Positions 8,422 to 16,952 are shown, numbered from the stretch's first letter. The stretch is DNA of 34,800 nucleotides from Clostridia bacterium (GCA_013316045.1 WSNJ01000009.1:1-34800); one strand, 5' to 3'. Translations and numbers: made by a program. The notes: generated by a model from the letters alone, not told the origin.

Positions 8422-9594
8422 ATGAATAATACCGAGATGACGGAATTTAACGTAATATATAAAGATATTCGTGTAAAGCAGGTCAATACCAAAAAGGAAA
8501 TGAAAAAGTTCGTAGAATATCCGCTCGAACTTTATAAAGGCAGTCCTTACTACATACCTCTTTTGTACGGCGACGAAATGCGCCTTTTCGACGAAAAGAA
8601 AAGTTCTTGCAGCGACATTGCTAAGTTCTGGTTTTTTCTGGCGTACCGCGACGGAAAAATCGTAGGCAGAGTCGCCGCCGTAGTCGTACGCACTTATAAC
8701 GAAAAAACGAACCGCAAGGTAATAAGATTTTCGCGTATCGATTTTATCGACGACGGGGACGTTGCGCGCGCTCTTATGCAAGCCGTCGAAAACGTTGCGA
8801 GAGCGAACGGACTCGACGAAATTCAGGGGCCTATGGGCTATGCCGATACCGACAGGGAAGGGCTTTTAATCGAAGGGTTTAACCGTCCCGCAACTTTCGC
8901 GTCGTATTACAATCACGAATACTACCGTACTCATATCGAAAGTATGGGTTTTGAAAAGGAAGCCGATTGGCTCGAATATAAATTGCATTTGCCGTCGGAG
9001 CCTATCGAGAGATACAGCCGAATAGCCGAATTGGTCGCAAAGCGTTACAATTTGAAAGAAGTCGCCGTTAAAGGCTCCAAGATGCGCAAGCTGATACCGC
9101 TGTACGGCAAAAAGATATTCGATACCGTAAACGAAGCCTATGCGCCGCTTCACGGAACGGTTCCGCTCGAAGGCAAGCTCGTAGACGATATAATAACTAC
9201 GTTCTGTTTGTTTATAATTCCCGAATTCCTGAGTATAGTAGTAAACGACGAGGGCGATGTGGTGGGATTCGGAGCCGTTCTTGCGTCCATTAACAACGAG
9301 CTTATCGAAAGCCGCGGAAAACTTACGCTTCCTACGATATTCAAGTTGTTGAAAACAAAGAAACACCCCAAGACCGCCGAGCTTGCGCTTATTGCCGTAA
9401 AACCCGAGTATCAGAAGAAAGGCGTAAACGCTATGGTCGTAGACAAAATATTGCGCGGACTTATCGAAAAGGGTATAACCGAAGCCGAAACGAATCTCGA
9501 ACTCGAAACGAATAACTCCGTGGTGTCTATGTGGGACGTGCTCGAAAAGGACTTCATAAAGCGCCGCAGATGTTATATCAAAAAGCTGAATTAA
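8422..9594 (+). CDS. GNAT-superfamily acyltransferase-like protein
   Basis: Predicted cytosolic acyltransferase of unknown substrate, 390 residues. The first half has an N-terminal segment typical of the YghO-like group (YKGSPYYIPLLYGDE, FWFFLAYRDGKIVGRVAAVV, GPMGYADTDREGLLIEGF). The last third looks like a GNAT acetyl-CoA fold: AELALIAVKPEYQKKGVNAM contains a degenerate Q/RxxGxx loop. The start follows a GAGG site. It has its own promoter and terminator and sits between two divergently placed glutamine synthetase genes, but nothing in its sequence ties it to nitrogen metabolism. The superfamily call is fairly safe; the biochemical role is unknown. Confidence 0.75.
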   Translation: MNNTEMTEFNVIYKDIRVKQVNTKKEMKKFVEYPLELYKGSPYYIPLLYGDEMRLFDEKKSSCSDIAKFWFFLAYRDGKIVGRVAAVVVRTYNEKTNRKVIRFSRIDFIDDGDVARALMQAVENVARANGLDEIQGPMGYADTDREGLLIEGFNRPATFASYYNHEYYRTHIESMGFEKEADWLEYKLHLPSEPIERYSRIAELVAKRYNLKEVAVKGSKMRKLIPLYGKKIFDTVNEAYAPLHGTVPLEGKLVDDIITTFCLFIIPEFLSIVVNDEGDVVGFGAVLASINNELIESRGKLTLPTIFKLLKTKKHPKTAELALIAVKPEYQKKGVNAMVVDKILRGLIEKGITEAETNLELETNNSVVSMWDVLEKDFIKRRRCYIKKLN

Positions 9595-9602
9595 AAAGGA
9601 AA

Positions 9603-9634
9603 AACAGCCGTCAAGAGCGCGGCTGTTCTTTTTT
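9603..9634 (+). terminator. Intrinsic terminator after the acyltransferase-like gene
   Basis: Eight-bp stem (9603-9610 with 9620-9627), nine-base loop, followed by CTTTTTT. Confidence 0.85.
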
Positions 9635-9643
9635 GCGCTTTGC

Positions 9644-9660
9644 TATAAGCAACGCTTATA
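9644..9660. repeat. Short palindrome TATAAGC-AAC-GCTTATA
   Basis: Perfect seven-base arms around three bases, about 45 bp upstream of the glnN copy B -35. It could be an operator. A similar pair of arms (ATAAGC, GCTTAT, four-base gap) occurs upstream of the rubrerythrin gene at 21660-21675. Confidence 0.35.
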
Positions 9661-9702
9661 TATAACCATAAAAAATACGAAGTTAAACGGTTTTGATATT
9701 AG

Positions 9703-9731
9703 TTGACATTATTTCACCGTGCTATTATACT
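9703..9731 (+). promoter_or_regulatory. Sigma-A promoter of the glnN copy B / glutamate synthase operon
   Basis: Perfect -35 TTGACA (9703-9708), 17-bp spacer, -10 TATACT (9726-9731). Leader of about 30 nt with AGGA before the ATG. Confidence 0.8.
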
Positions 9732-9767
9732 AAAATACGACAATAAAACATATAGGACGGTGCGATT

Positions 9768-11849
9768 ATGAAATTACCCGAGAATTTCGGAGAAAACGTA
9801 TTTAACGATTCGGTGCAAAAAGACGCGTTGCCAAGCGAAGTTTACAAGGCTTTGCGCGCTACGATAGAAGCGGGCAAACAGCTCGATACTTCGATAGCGG
9901 GCGCGGTTGCGTCGGCAATGAAGAAGTGGGCAATCAGCAAGGGCGCGACTCACTATACGCATTGGTTTCAGCCGCTTACGGGACTTACGGCCGAAAAGCA
10001 CGACAGCTTTATCGAACCCGAAGGCGACAGGGTTATAATGCGCCTAACGGGCAAGAGCCTTATAGTAGGCGAGCCCGACGCGTCGAGTTTTCCGTCCGGC
10101 GGTTCGCGCGCTACGTATATGGCTCGCGGCTATACGGCGTGGGACCCGACTTCTCCCGCGTTCATAAAGGAAGGCACGCTTTACATACCGTCGATATTCG
10201 TATCTTATACGGGCGAAACTCTCGATAAAAAAGCGCCGCTCTTAAAGTCGATGGCGGCGCTCGACAAGCAGGCGAAAAGAATTTTGAAACTGTTCGGCAT
10301 AGAGTGCAAAAAGGTAGCCACGACCGTAGGACCCGAACAGGAATACTTTTTGATTTCCGAAGAAGATTACAAGAAAAGAAAAGATATACGGCTTACGGGC
10401 AGAACGCTTTTCGGCGCGCCCGCGTCGCGCGGACAGGAGCTCGAAGACCACTACTTCGGCGTTCTCAAACCCGCAATATCCGAATATATGCGCGACCTTG
10501 ACAACGAGCTGTGGAGCTACGGAATACTTTCCAAAACAAAGCACAACGAAGTCGCGCCCGCTCAGCACGAAATGGCTCCCGTGTTCACTACGAGCAATAT
10601 ATCCGTAGACGCGAATATGCTCACTATGGAAATTATGAAGAAAGTTGCGCAAAAACACGGACTTGTCTGTCTGTTGCACGAAAAACCGTTCGAGGGCATA
10701 AACGGAAGCGGCAAGCACAACAACTGGTCTATGTCCACCGATACGGGGCTTAATCTTCTCAACCCCGGCAAAACGCCCGAGAGCAATACGCTGTTCAAGC
10801 TCGTGCTTGCGGCTGTTATAAAGTCGGTCGACGATTATCAGGGACTTCTCCGCGCTTCCGTCGCGTCGGCGGGCAACGACCACCGTTTGGGCGCGAACGA
10901 AGCTCCGCCCGCAATAATTTCGGTTTATCTCGGCGACCAGCTCGGTGCGCTTGTGGACAGCATAGTAAAGGGCGAGAACTATAAGCCCGTAAAAGCCGAA
11001 AAGGGTTCGATAGGCGTTGCCGAAAGCCCGATATTCCCCAAGGACGCGACCGACAGAAACAGAACTTCGCCGTTCGCGTTTACGGGCAACAAGTTCGAAT
11101 TCAGAATGCTCGGCTCGCAGGCGAACGTTTCCGACCCGAATATAGTTCTGAACACGATTGTAGCCGACGCGTTTGCGGAGTTTGCCGACGAGCTCGAAAA
11201 GGCGGGGAATATCGAAACTGCCGCAACCGAAATTACGGCGCGCGAGCTTAAAAATCACTACCGCATTATATTCAATCTCGACGGCTACGGTCCCGAGTGG
11301 GAACCCGAAGCAAAAAGACGCGGACTTCTCAACAACAAAAACACCGCCGACGCCGTTCCCGTATGCTTTGAAAAGAAGAACATCGACGTGTTCGTAAGAA
11401 ACGGAGTATACACGAAGCAGGAAGCCGTCGCGCGCGGAGAAATAGCGCTTGAAAACTATATAAAGACGATAAATATCGAAGCGCTCACTATGCTCGATAT
11501 GGCAAAGCAGGAAATAATTCCCGCGGTGTCCGATTACGCGGCTGCGCTCAGCTTGAACCTTAGCGCGAAGAAAGCGGCTTGCGGCGGCGTTTCGGCGAAT
11601 GCGGAAACAACGCTTATATCTGAGCTCGCAACGCTGAACGACGAACTTTTTGCGGCGGCAAACAAACTCGAAGACGATTTGTCCGCGATAGATAAAGACG
11701 ACGTTAAACCCGCTTCGCAGGCTATGGCGCATAAGATAGTCCCCGATATGGAAGCGCTCAGAAAAGCGGCGGACGCGGCTGAGAAACTCACGGCGAGCGC
11801 AAAATGGCCGTACCCGTCTTACAGCGATATGCTGTACAGAGTAAAATAA
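9768..11849 (+). CDS. glnN: Type III glutamine synthetase, copy B
   Basis: Second type III glutamine synthetase, again exactly 693 residues. The same signatures are present: KGATHYTHWFQPLTG, VGPEQEYFLI, NEVAPAQHEMAPVF, GINGSGKHNNWSMS, AGNDHRLGANEAPPA and NRTSPFAFTGNKFEFRML. It begins an operon with three glutamate synthase proteins: gltB1 starts only 16 bp after its stop, so this copy is the one tied to the GS-GOGAT ammonium assimilation cycle. It has a near-consensus promoter and an AGGA site. Differences from copy A are spread along the protein with most in the C-terminal helical region; nothing suggests loss of activity. Confidence 0.96.
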   Translation: MKLPENFGENVFNDSVQKDALPSEVYKALRATIEAGKQLDTSIAGAVASAMKKWAISKGATHYTHWFQPLTGLTAEKHDSFIEPEGDRVIMRLTGKSLIVGEPDASSFPSGGSRATYMARGYTAWDPTSPAFIKEGTLYIPSIFVSYTGETLDKKAPLLKSMAALDKQAKRILKLFGIECKKVATTVGPEQEYFLISEEDYKKRKDIRLTGRTLFGAPASRGQELEDHYFGVLKPAISEYMRDLDNELWSYGILSKTKHNEVAPAQHEMAPVFTTSNISVDANMLTMEIMKKVAQKHGLVCLLHEKPFEGINGSGKHNNWSMSTDTGLNLLNPGKTPESNTLFKLVLAAVIKSVDDYQGLLRASVASAGNDHRLGANEAPPAIISVYLGDQLGALVDSIVKGENYKPVKAEKGSIGVAESPIFPKDATDRNRTSPFAFTGNKFEFRMLGSQANVSDPNIVLNTIVADAFAEFADELEKAGNIETAATEITARELKNHYRIIFNLDGYGPEWEPEAKRRGLLNNKNTADAVPVCFEKKNIDVFVRNGVYTKQEAVARGEIALENYIKTINIEALTMLDMAKQEIIPAVSDYAAALSLNLSAKKAACGGVSANAETTLISELATLNDELFAAANKLEDDLSAIDKDDVKPASQAMAHKIVPDMEALRKAADAAEKLTASAKWPYPSYSDMLYRVK

Positions 11850-11865
11850 ATAAAAAGGAAAAATT

Positions 11866-12990
11866 ATGTTCGTAAACAATTCAGGTATAGGCGCGCCTTT
11901 TGAAGGCGAAGTGCGCATTCCGTCGGGTTGCGCCGTAAGCGCTATTATAGACAGAAGCGGCAAAACTATGACGGGCGAAAAGATTATTCGTTCGATTGCG
12001 ACAATGCACGACCGTTCTAACGGCTTGGGCGGCGGTTTTGCGGGCTACGGCATTTATCCCGACTACAAGGACTACTATGCTTTTCACTTGTTCTACAACG
12101 ACTTCCAAGCGCGCAAAGCGACGGAAGATTATCTTATAAAACATTTTGAAATAGTGTATTCTTCGGAAATGAAAACGCGCAAAGTAAAGGGTATTTGGGG
12201 CGAGCCGATTATTTACCGTTACTTCTTGTATCCGCTTTCCAAACGGCTTACGAATTCGCTTATGGACGAAGGACAGTACGTTGTTAAATGCGTTAATTCC
12301 ATAAACGCGGACATAGACGGCGCGTTCGTATTTTCGAGCGGCAAGAATATGGGCATATTCAAGGGCGTGGGTTACCCCGAAGACATTGGTAAGTTCTATC
12401 TTCTCGACGAAGAATATGCGGGCTATGCCTGGACGGCGCACGGACGCTATCCGACGAATACGCCCGGTTGGTGGGGCGGCGCGCACCCTTTCGGACTGCT
12501 AGACTATTCGATAGTCCACAACGGCGAAATTTCGTCGTACGACGCAAACCGCCGCTACGTGGAAATGTTCGGCTATAAGTGTTCTCTTCAAACGGATACC
12601 GAAGTTATCACGTATATAATAGACTACCTTATCCGCGTTAAAAAGCTCACGCTCAACGAAATAGCAAAGGTAATATCCGCGTCGTTCTGGTCTACTATCG
12701 ACGAAAAAAGCGAAGAAGAAAAGCGCGAAGAAACGTTTCTGAGAAAGGCGTTCCCGTCGCTGTTGATAAACGGACCGTTTTCGATTATTTTCGGCTTTGA
12801 CGGCGGAATAATGGCTCTGAACGACAGACTCAAACTGCGCTCTATGGTTTGCGGCGAAAAAGGCGACTTGGCATACGTTTCGTCGGAAGAATGCGGCATA
12901 CGCGTGATAGAGCTGAATCTCGACAGAATTTTCGCGCCTGCGGGCGGCGTTCCCGTAATTTACAAACTGAACGAAGGAGTTAATGCGTAA
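11866..12990 (+). CDS. Glutamate synthase amidotransferase domain protein (GltB1-type)
   Basis: Class II glutamine amidotransferase that releases ammonia from glutamine for glutamate synthesis. In most bacteria this is the first domain of one large GltB chain; here it is a separate 374-residue protein, as in archaeal-type split enzymes. The likely nucleophile is Cys22 (PSGCAVSAIID), followed by MHDRSNGLGGGFAGYGIYP. Class II enzymes use an N-terminal Cys, so the 21 preceding residues are probably removed. A later segment (HGRYPTNTPGWWGGAHPF, then VHNGEISS) matches the amidotransferase active-site region. AAGGA precedes the ATG. Its stop overlaps the next start (TAATG). Confidence 0.9.
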   Translation: MFVNNSGIGAPFEGEVRIPSGCAVSAIIDRSGKTMTGEKIIRSIATMHDRSNGLGGGFAGYGIYPDYKDYYAFHLFYNDFQARKATEDYLIKHFEIVYSSEMKTRKVKGIWGEPIIYRYFLYPLSKRLTNSLMDEGQYVVKCVNSINADIDGAFVFSSGKNMGIFKGVGYPEDIGKFYLLDEEYAGYAWTAHGRYPTNTPGWWGGAHPFGLLDYSIVHNGEISSYDANRRYVEMFGYKCSLQTDTEVITYIIDYLIRVKKLTLNEIAKVISASFWSTIDEKSEEEKREETFLRKAFPSLLINGPFSIIFGFDGGIMALNDRLKLRSMVCGEKGDLAYVSSEECGIRVIELNLDRIFAPAGGVPVIYKLNEGVNA

Positions 12991-14498
12991 TGGCTACATA
13001 TATACCCGAAGAATACGAAGTCGTTCGCAATTACGACCTTTGCACGAATTGCGGCGCGTGCGAAAAACAATGCGCGAACTGCGTTCACAAATTCAACAAA
13101 GCGGCGAATAAAATGGTCGCGGACAGTTCGAAATGCGTGAACTGCCACAGGTGCGTATGTATTTGTCCCGTTCACGCGCTTAAAATAGTTAAGTCCCAAG
13201 ACGTTTACCGTAATAACTGTAATTGGTCGGCGCAGACTATGAACGAAGTCTACCGTCAAGCCGACACGGGCGGAGTGCTTCTCTCGTCGATGGGCAATCC
13301 GAACGAATTCCCTAACTACTTCGACAAGATACTCGTAAACGCATCGCAGGTAACGAATCCGCCGATTGACCCGCTCAGGGAGCCTATGGAAACTACCGTT
13401 TATCTCGGCAAAAAGGACGCGGAAATAAAGCGCGACGAAAAAGGACGGCTTATAGATACGCTTTCGCCGCAGTTAAAGCTGAATATGCCGATAATGTTTT
13501 CGGCGATGAGCTACGGCTCCATTTCGTACAACGCGCACGAGAGTTTGGCGCGCGCCGCGGAAGAACTCGGAATTTTCTACAACACGGGCGAAGGCGGACT
13601 TCACAAGGACTTTTACAAGTACGGAAAAAATACGATTGTTCAGGTTGCTTCGGGCAGATTCGGCGTGCATCCGGAATATCTCGAAGCGGCGGCGGCAATC
13701 GAAATCAAAATGGGGCAGGGCGCAAAACCGGGCATAGGCGGACACTTGCCGGGAATGAAGATTTCCGACGACGTTTCCGCAACGCGTATGATTCCGAAAG
13801 GCGTAGACGCAATCTCTCCTGCGCCGCACCACGATATTTATTCGATAGAAGACCTGCGACAGCTTATTTATTCGATTAAAGAAGCTACGCAATACAAAAA
13901 GCCGATAATAGTAAAAATTGCCGCCGTTCACAACGTTGCGGCGATAGCGTCGGGCGTGGCGCGTTCGGGCGCGGACGTTATAGCGATAGACGGTTTCCGC
14001 GGCGGTACGGGCGCGGCTCCCACGAGAATACGCGACAACGTGGGCATACCTATGGAACTCGCGCTTGCCCGCGTTGACGAGCGGCTCAGGCAGGAAGGTA
14101 TCCGCGACAGCGTTTCGGTTGTTGCGGCGGGTTCGGTTCGGTCGAGCGCGGATGTTGTAAAGGCGGTGGCTCTCGGCGCGGACGCGTGCTATATCGGTAC
14201 GGCGGCTCTGCTCGCTTTGGGGTGTCATCTGTGCCGCAGTTGCCATACGGGAAAGTGCAATTGGGGTATCGCAACGCAAAACCCCGAACTCGTAAAGCGT
14301 CTTAATCCCGAAGTCGGATACAAAAGGCTCGTAAATCTTCTTACGGCTTGGAATCACGAAATACAGGAAATGATGGGCGGAATGGGTATAAACTCGATAG
14401 AAGCGCTGAAAGGCAACAGACTTATGTTGCGCGGCGTAGGCTTGAACGAAACGGAGTTAAGGGTGCTCGGAATAAAGCACGCCGGCGAAGACATCTGA
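12990..14498 (+). CDS. Glutamate synthase FMN domain with N-terminal ferredoxin module (GltB2-type)
   Basis: Catalytic glutamate-forming part of glutamate synthase. Residues about 14-65 hold two four-Cys clusters (CTNCGACEKQC and CVNCHRCVCICP), a bacterial 2[4Fe-4S] ferredoxin-like module. The rest (about 90-500) is the FMN-binding TIM barrel: MSYGSISYNAHESLARAAEE, GEGGLHKDFYKYG, GQGAKPGIGGHLPG, DGFRGGTGAAPTRIRDN. Near the end CHLCRSCHTGKCNWGIATQ supplies the cysteines expected for a 3Fe-4S cluster. The start overlaps the gltB1 stop by one base. No GltD-type NAD(P)H subunit is present in the window, so electrons may come from ferredoxin or from a subunit encoded elsewhere. Confidence 0.93.
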   Translation: MATYIPEEYEVVRNYDLCTNCGACEKQCANCVHKFNKAANKMVADSSKCVNCHRCVCICPVHALKIVKSQDVYRNNCNWSAQTMNEVYRQADTGGVLLSSMGNPNEFPNYFDKILVNASQVTNPPIDPLREPMETTVYLGKKDAEIKRDEKGRLIDTLSPQLKLNMPIMFSAMSYGSISYNAHESLARAAEELGIFYNTGEGGLHKDFYKYGKNTIVQVASGRFGVHPEYLEAAAAIEIKMGQGAKPGIGGHLPGMKISDDVSATRMIPKGVDAISPAPHHDIYSIEDLRQLIYSIKEATQYKKPIIVKIAAVHNVAAIASGVARSGADVIAIDGFRGGTGAAPTRIRDNVGIPMELALARVDERLRQEGIRDSVSVVAAGSVRSSADVVKAVALGADACYIGTAALLALGCHLCRSCHTGKCNWGIATQNPELVKRLNPEVGYKRLVNLLTAWNHEIQEMMGGMGINSIEALKGNRLMLRGVGLNETELRVLGIKHAGEDI

Positions 14499-14626
14499 TT
14501 TCAAGAGCGTATATGCGCGTGATGCGTGCTACGTTTGCCGCGCAAGCTCGGTCGAGTATGTCTGAATACACTCGCTCGCTTGCTTGGCAACTGTTGCCCG
14601 CCTGACACGCATCTACGCTCTCGAAA
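14499..14626. repeat. 128-bp palindromic element between two glutamate synthase genes
   Basis: Starts right after the gltB2 stop codon. Nested arms are visible: 14499-14511 with 14614-14626 (one mismatch), 14521-14528 with 14606-14613 (perfect eight), TTGCC 14535-14539 with GGCAA 14586-14590, GCAAGC 14542-14547 with GCTTGC 14578-14583, and CGAG/TAT 14553-14559 with ATA/CTCG 14566-14574. It can fold into one long hairpin. It may be a MITE- or REP-like mobile repeat, or an operon-internal RNA structure. The termini resemble the hairpin at 30252-30286. Confidence 0.65.
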
Positions 14627-14682
14627 AGGCGCAGCAAGCACATTTTCAATCTTAACTTCGACAACATAAGGAAATGTAAACT

Positions 14683-15408
14683 ATGGTAATAGAAATAGAC
14701 GAAAAAACAGATTTCCGTACGCTTAACGAAAAGATTCGCGCGTCGGGCGATAAAGCCGTTTTACTTAACGGTTGCATAGGGCAGAGATATATAGCGACGG
14801 GCGTTTCCGAAAAGGATATAACCGTTCACGGCACGCCGGGGAACGCTCTCGGGGCTTATCTTAACGGCGGAAACGTGTATGTATACGGCAACGCTCAGGA
14901 CGCGACGGGCGACACTATGAACGGCGGAACGATAGTAGTTCACGGCAATGCGGGCGACGCGACGGGTTACGCAATGCGCGGCGGAAAAATATACGTGAGC
15001 GGCAACACGGGCTACCGCGCGGGCATTCATATGAAAGCATATATGGACCTTAAACCCGTAATCGTAATAGGCGGCAGAGCGGGGTCGTTTTTGGGAGAAT
15101 ATCAGGCGGGCGGAATAATAGTCGTTCTGGGCAGACATAACGACGGACAGCCCATAATCAACAACTTTTGCGGCACGGGAATGCACGGCGGAAAAATGTA
15201 TCTGCGCTGCGACTCTTTGCCCAAAAGCATTCCCACGCAGATACGCGCCGAAAAGGTGTGCGGCAAGGACGTAAAAGAACTTAAAGACATAGTGTGCGAC
15301 TATTGCCGCTATTTCGACGCCGATGCCGCCGAGCTTTTGGACGCAAGTTTCTTCGTCCTTACACCCAATACGGACAATCCGTACAAGCGAATGTATACGA
15401 ATAACTGA
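14683..15408 (+). CDS. Glutamate synthase GXGXG domain protein (GltB3-type)
   Basis: The right-handed beta-helix domain that forms the C-terminal part of normal GltB, here a separate 241-residue protein. The diagnostic repeats are clear: LNGGNVYVYGNAQDATGDTM, MNGGTIVVHGNAGDATGYAM, MRGGKIYVSGNTGYRAGIHM, then GGRAGSFLGEYQAGGIIVVLG. It is structural and contacts the other two domains. The 184-bp gap from gltB2 is mostly the palindromic element; AAGGA lies about 11 bases before the ATG. The next gene has its own promoter, so the operon probably ends here although no clear terminator is seen. Confidence 0.92.
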   Translation: MVIEIDEKTDFRTLNEKIRASGDKAVLLNGCIGQRYIATGVSEKDITVHGTPGNALGAYLNGGNVYVYGNAQDATGDTMNGGTIVVHGNAGDATGYAMRGGKIYVSGNTGYRAGIHMKAYMDLKPVIVIGGRAGSFLGEYQAGGIIVVLGRHNDGQPIINNFCGTGMHGGKMYLRCDSLPKSIPTQIRAEKVCGKDVKELKDIVCDYCRYFDADAAELLDASFFVLTPNTDNPYKRMYTNN

Positions 15409-15415
15409 AATTTCG

Positions 15416-15464
15416 TTTACAAAATATTTTCCGCGCGGTATAATATAAGCGTTATTTATATTAT
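15416..15464 (+). promoter_or_regulatory. Promoter of the lysR-type gene with an inverted repeat over the -10
   Basis: TTTACA (15416-15421), 17-bp spacer, TATAAT (15439-15444). A perfect nine-base inverted repeat (ATAATATAA 15440-15448, TTATATTAT 15456-15464, gap seven) covers the -10 and start site, a plausible place for autorepression by the LysR protein. Confidence 0.6.
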
Positions 15465-15537
15465 GCCGCGTTTTTCGATTGTTTCGGAGCGTATTTTGCC
15501 GATTTAACGGAGCGTGGCATAAACGGAGATTATAAAA

Positions 15538-16419
15538 GTGATTGATTTCGATTTGTACAAGATGTTTTACGCCGTAGCCAAACACGGGAGTTTAAGCAAA
15601 GCCGCCGAAGAACTGTACGTTTCTCAGCCCGCCGCGTCGCAATCTATAAAGACGCTCGAAAAGCAGCTCGCCACGCCGCTGTTTAACAGAATGCACCACG
15701 GTATGGAGCTGTCGGCGCAGGGCGGTAAAATTATATTCGACGACGTGGAACAAGCCGTAAAGCTGTTGGACGGCGTGGAAAAAAAGCTCGCCGCGCTCAA
15801 ACAGGACGCAACGGGAACTTTGCGCATAGGCGCGTCGGAAACCATATTTCAGTATTTTCTGTCCGAAAAAATAGTCGGATACAACAGGCTGTATCCGCAC
15901 GTAAAAATAGAACTTATATCGGAAGTTTCGCCGAAAATTATTGCGCTTATGAAAAGCGACGAGTGCGATATAGGTTTTCTGAACCTGCCGATTTCCGAAG
16001 ACGAAGACGTTGTAATATCCAAGTCGATACAGCTTTTGAACGACGTGTTCATAGCGGGCGAACGCTTTTCCGAACTCAAAGGCGCAACGCTTTCGGTCAA
16101 GGACCTTGAAAAGTATCCGCTGCTTCTTATGGAAGCCCGCACGGTTTCGCGCGAAGCGGTAAATCATTACGGAATAAGCCACGGGGCATATTTTACGCCC
16201 GCGGTCGAAGTAAACAGTTGGGGTTTTATGAAACGGCTCGTTATAGACGGAATGGGGATAGGGTGTATACCGCGCGAGTATGCCTTGAACAAACTTTCCG
16301 ACGGCTCGCTTTTCGAAGTGAACGTAAGCCCAGCTATGCCCGCGCGCTCGGTGGGTATGGCTCTGCCCAAAAACGTGAATATGACTTGCGCGTTGCAGTC
16401 GTTTATGAATATGTTCTGA
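15538..16419 (+). CDS. LysR-family transcriptional regulator
   Basis: Predicted DNA-binding regulator with a small-molecule sensing domain, 293 residues. Residues 1-60 form the LysR winged helix (FYAVAKHGSLSKAAEELYVS, then QPAASQSIKTLEKQL), and about 90-293 the periplasmic-binding-protein-like effector domain (GTLRIGASETI, then CDIGFLNLPI). It starts with GTG, chosen because GGAG lies about ten bases upstream. It follows the glutamine synthetase / glutamate synthase operon on the same strand with its own promoter, so control of that operon (as by GltC in Bacillus) is a reasonable guess, but LysR genes are more often divergent from their target. Ligand unknown. Confidence 0.9.
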   Translation: MIDFDLYKMFYAVAKHGSLSKAAEELYVSQPAASQSIKTLEKQLATPLFNRMHHGMELSAQGGKIIFDDVEQAVKLLDGVEKKLAALKQDATGTLRIGASETIFQYFLSEKIVGYNRLYPHVKIELISEVSPKIIALMKSDECDIGFLNLPISEDEDVVISKSIQLLNDVFIAGERFSELKGATLSVKDLEKYPLLLMEARTVSREAVNHYGISHGAYFTPAVEVNSWGFMKRLVIDGMGIGCIPREYALNKLSDGSLFEVNVSPAMPARSVGMALPKNVNMTCALQSFMNMF

Positions 16420-16594
16420 TTTTCTGTTTCTTTACTTTCGTAGCCTTAAAAGTTTCGATTATATTAAGTATGGCGTCTTTTTCCAAATCCGACAATAAAA
16501 GCCACTCTTGTAAAATTCTATTTTCATCTTCGGTTAATTTATAAGATGCGATGCCGCTTACAATTTTTATATAAAAAAGTAAGGCGTTTTTTGT
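16403..16594 (-). pseudogene. C-terminal remnant of an XRE-type regulator
   Basis: On the minus strand a frame with no start codon reads ...SYKLTEDENRILQEWLLLS, then DLEKDAILNIIETFKATKVK, then a stop overlapping the end of the lysR gene. This resembles the tail that follows the HTH domain in many clostridial XRE proteins (LTEDEKxLLExxxxLSxEDKxxI). The HTH part is missing; an intact short XRE gene in the same orientation lies 500 bp upstream. Recognition is by eye only. Confidence 0.4.
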
Positions 16595-16622
16595 TTATTT
16601 ATACATTTTATGGAGGTTGACA

Positions 16623-16952
16623 GTGAAACTCAAGAAAATAATTTTGGTAGTGTTGTGTTATTGTTTTCGGAATGCAGGCTAACGGTTCGGGATAATGTAT
16701 GTTTTGATACGCAAGCACTTTTATACTTTGATTATGAATTTCAAATATCAAATTCCAAGGGTGCAGTTGTCTATGATTTTTCGGCACTTACTAATGATAG
16801 CGTTGGATTACAGTATCAGATTACGGATTTGAATGGGGGCACCGCTAAAAGCCGGTTTAGGAATTCAATGAGCGATGATGATTTGGATGTTTCTTTTCGT
16901 AGGTTAGTCTGGTACTACGGTTGAAGAAAAGGTTGAAAGATATTCGTCATAG
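16623..16952 (+). pseudogene. Frameshifted small lipoprotein-like gene
   Basis: GGAGG at 16612-16616 is correctly spaced for a GTG at 16623 that starts MKLKKIILVVL, a signal-peptide-like sequence, but that frame stops at 16680. A second frame continues the sense of it as LLFSECRLTV (lipobox-like) and runs through DNVCFDTQALLYFDYEFQIS to about 16905, and the first frame then resumes as SGTTVEEKVERYSS to a TAG at 16950. Two compensating frameshifts thus explain the sequence. An ATG at 16610 also opens the middle frame, but that ATG overlaps the Shine-Dalgarno itself. The family is not recognised. The stretch is AT-rich like its surroundings. Confidence 0.5.

Noticed and set aside
10242-11963. 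573-codon open frame on the minus strand opposite glnN copy B
   Set aside because: Shadow of the sense gene; composition (Arg/Tyr/Val-rich) is meaningless and the sense strand encodes a full-length enzyme with all motifs.
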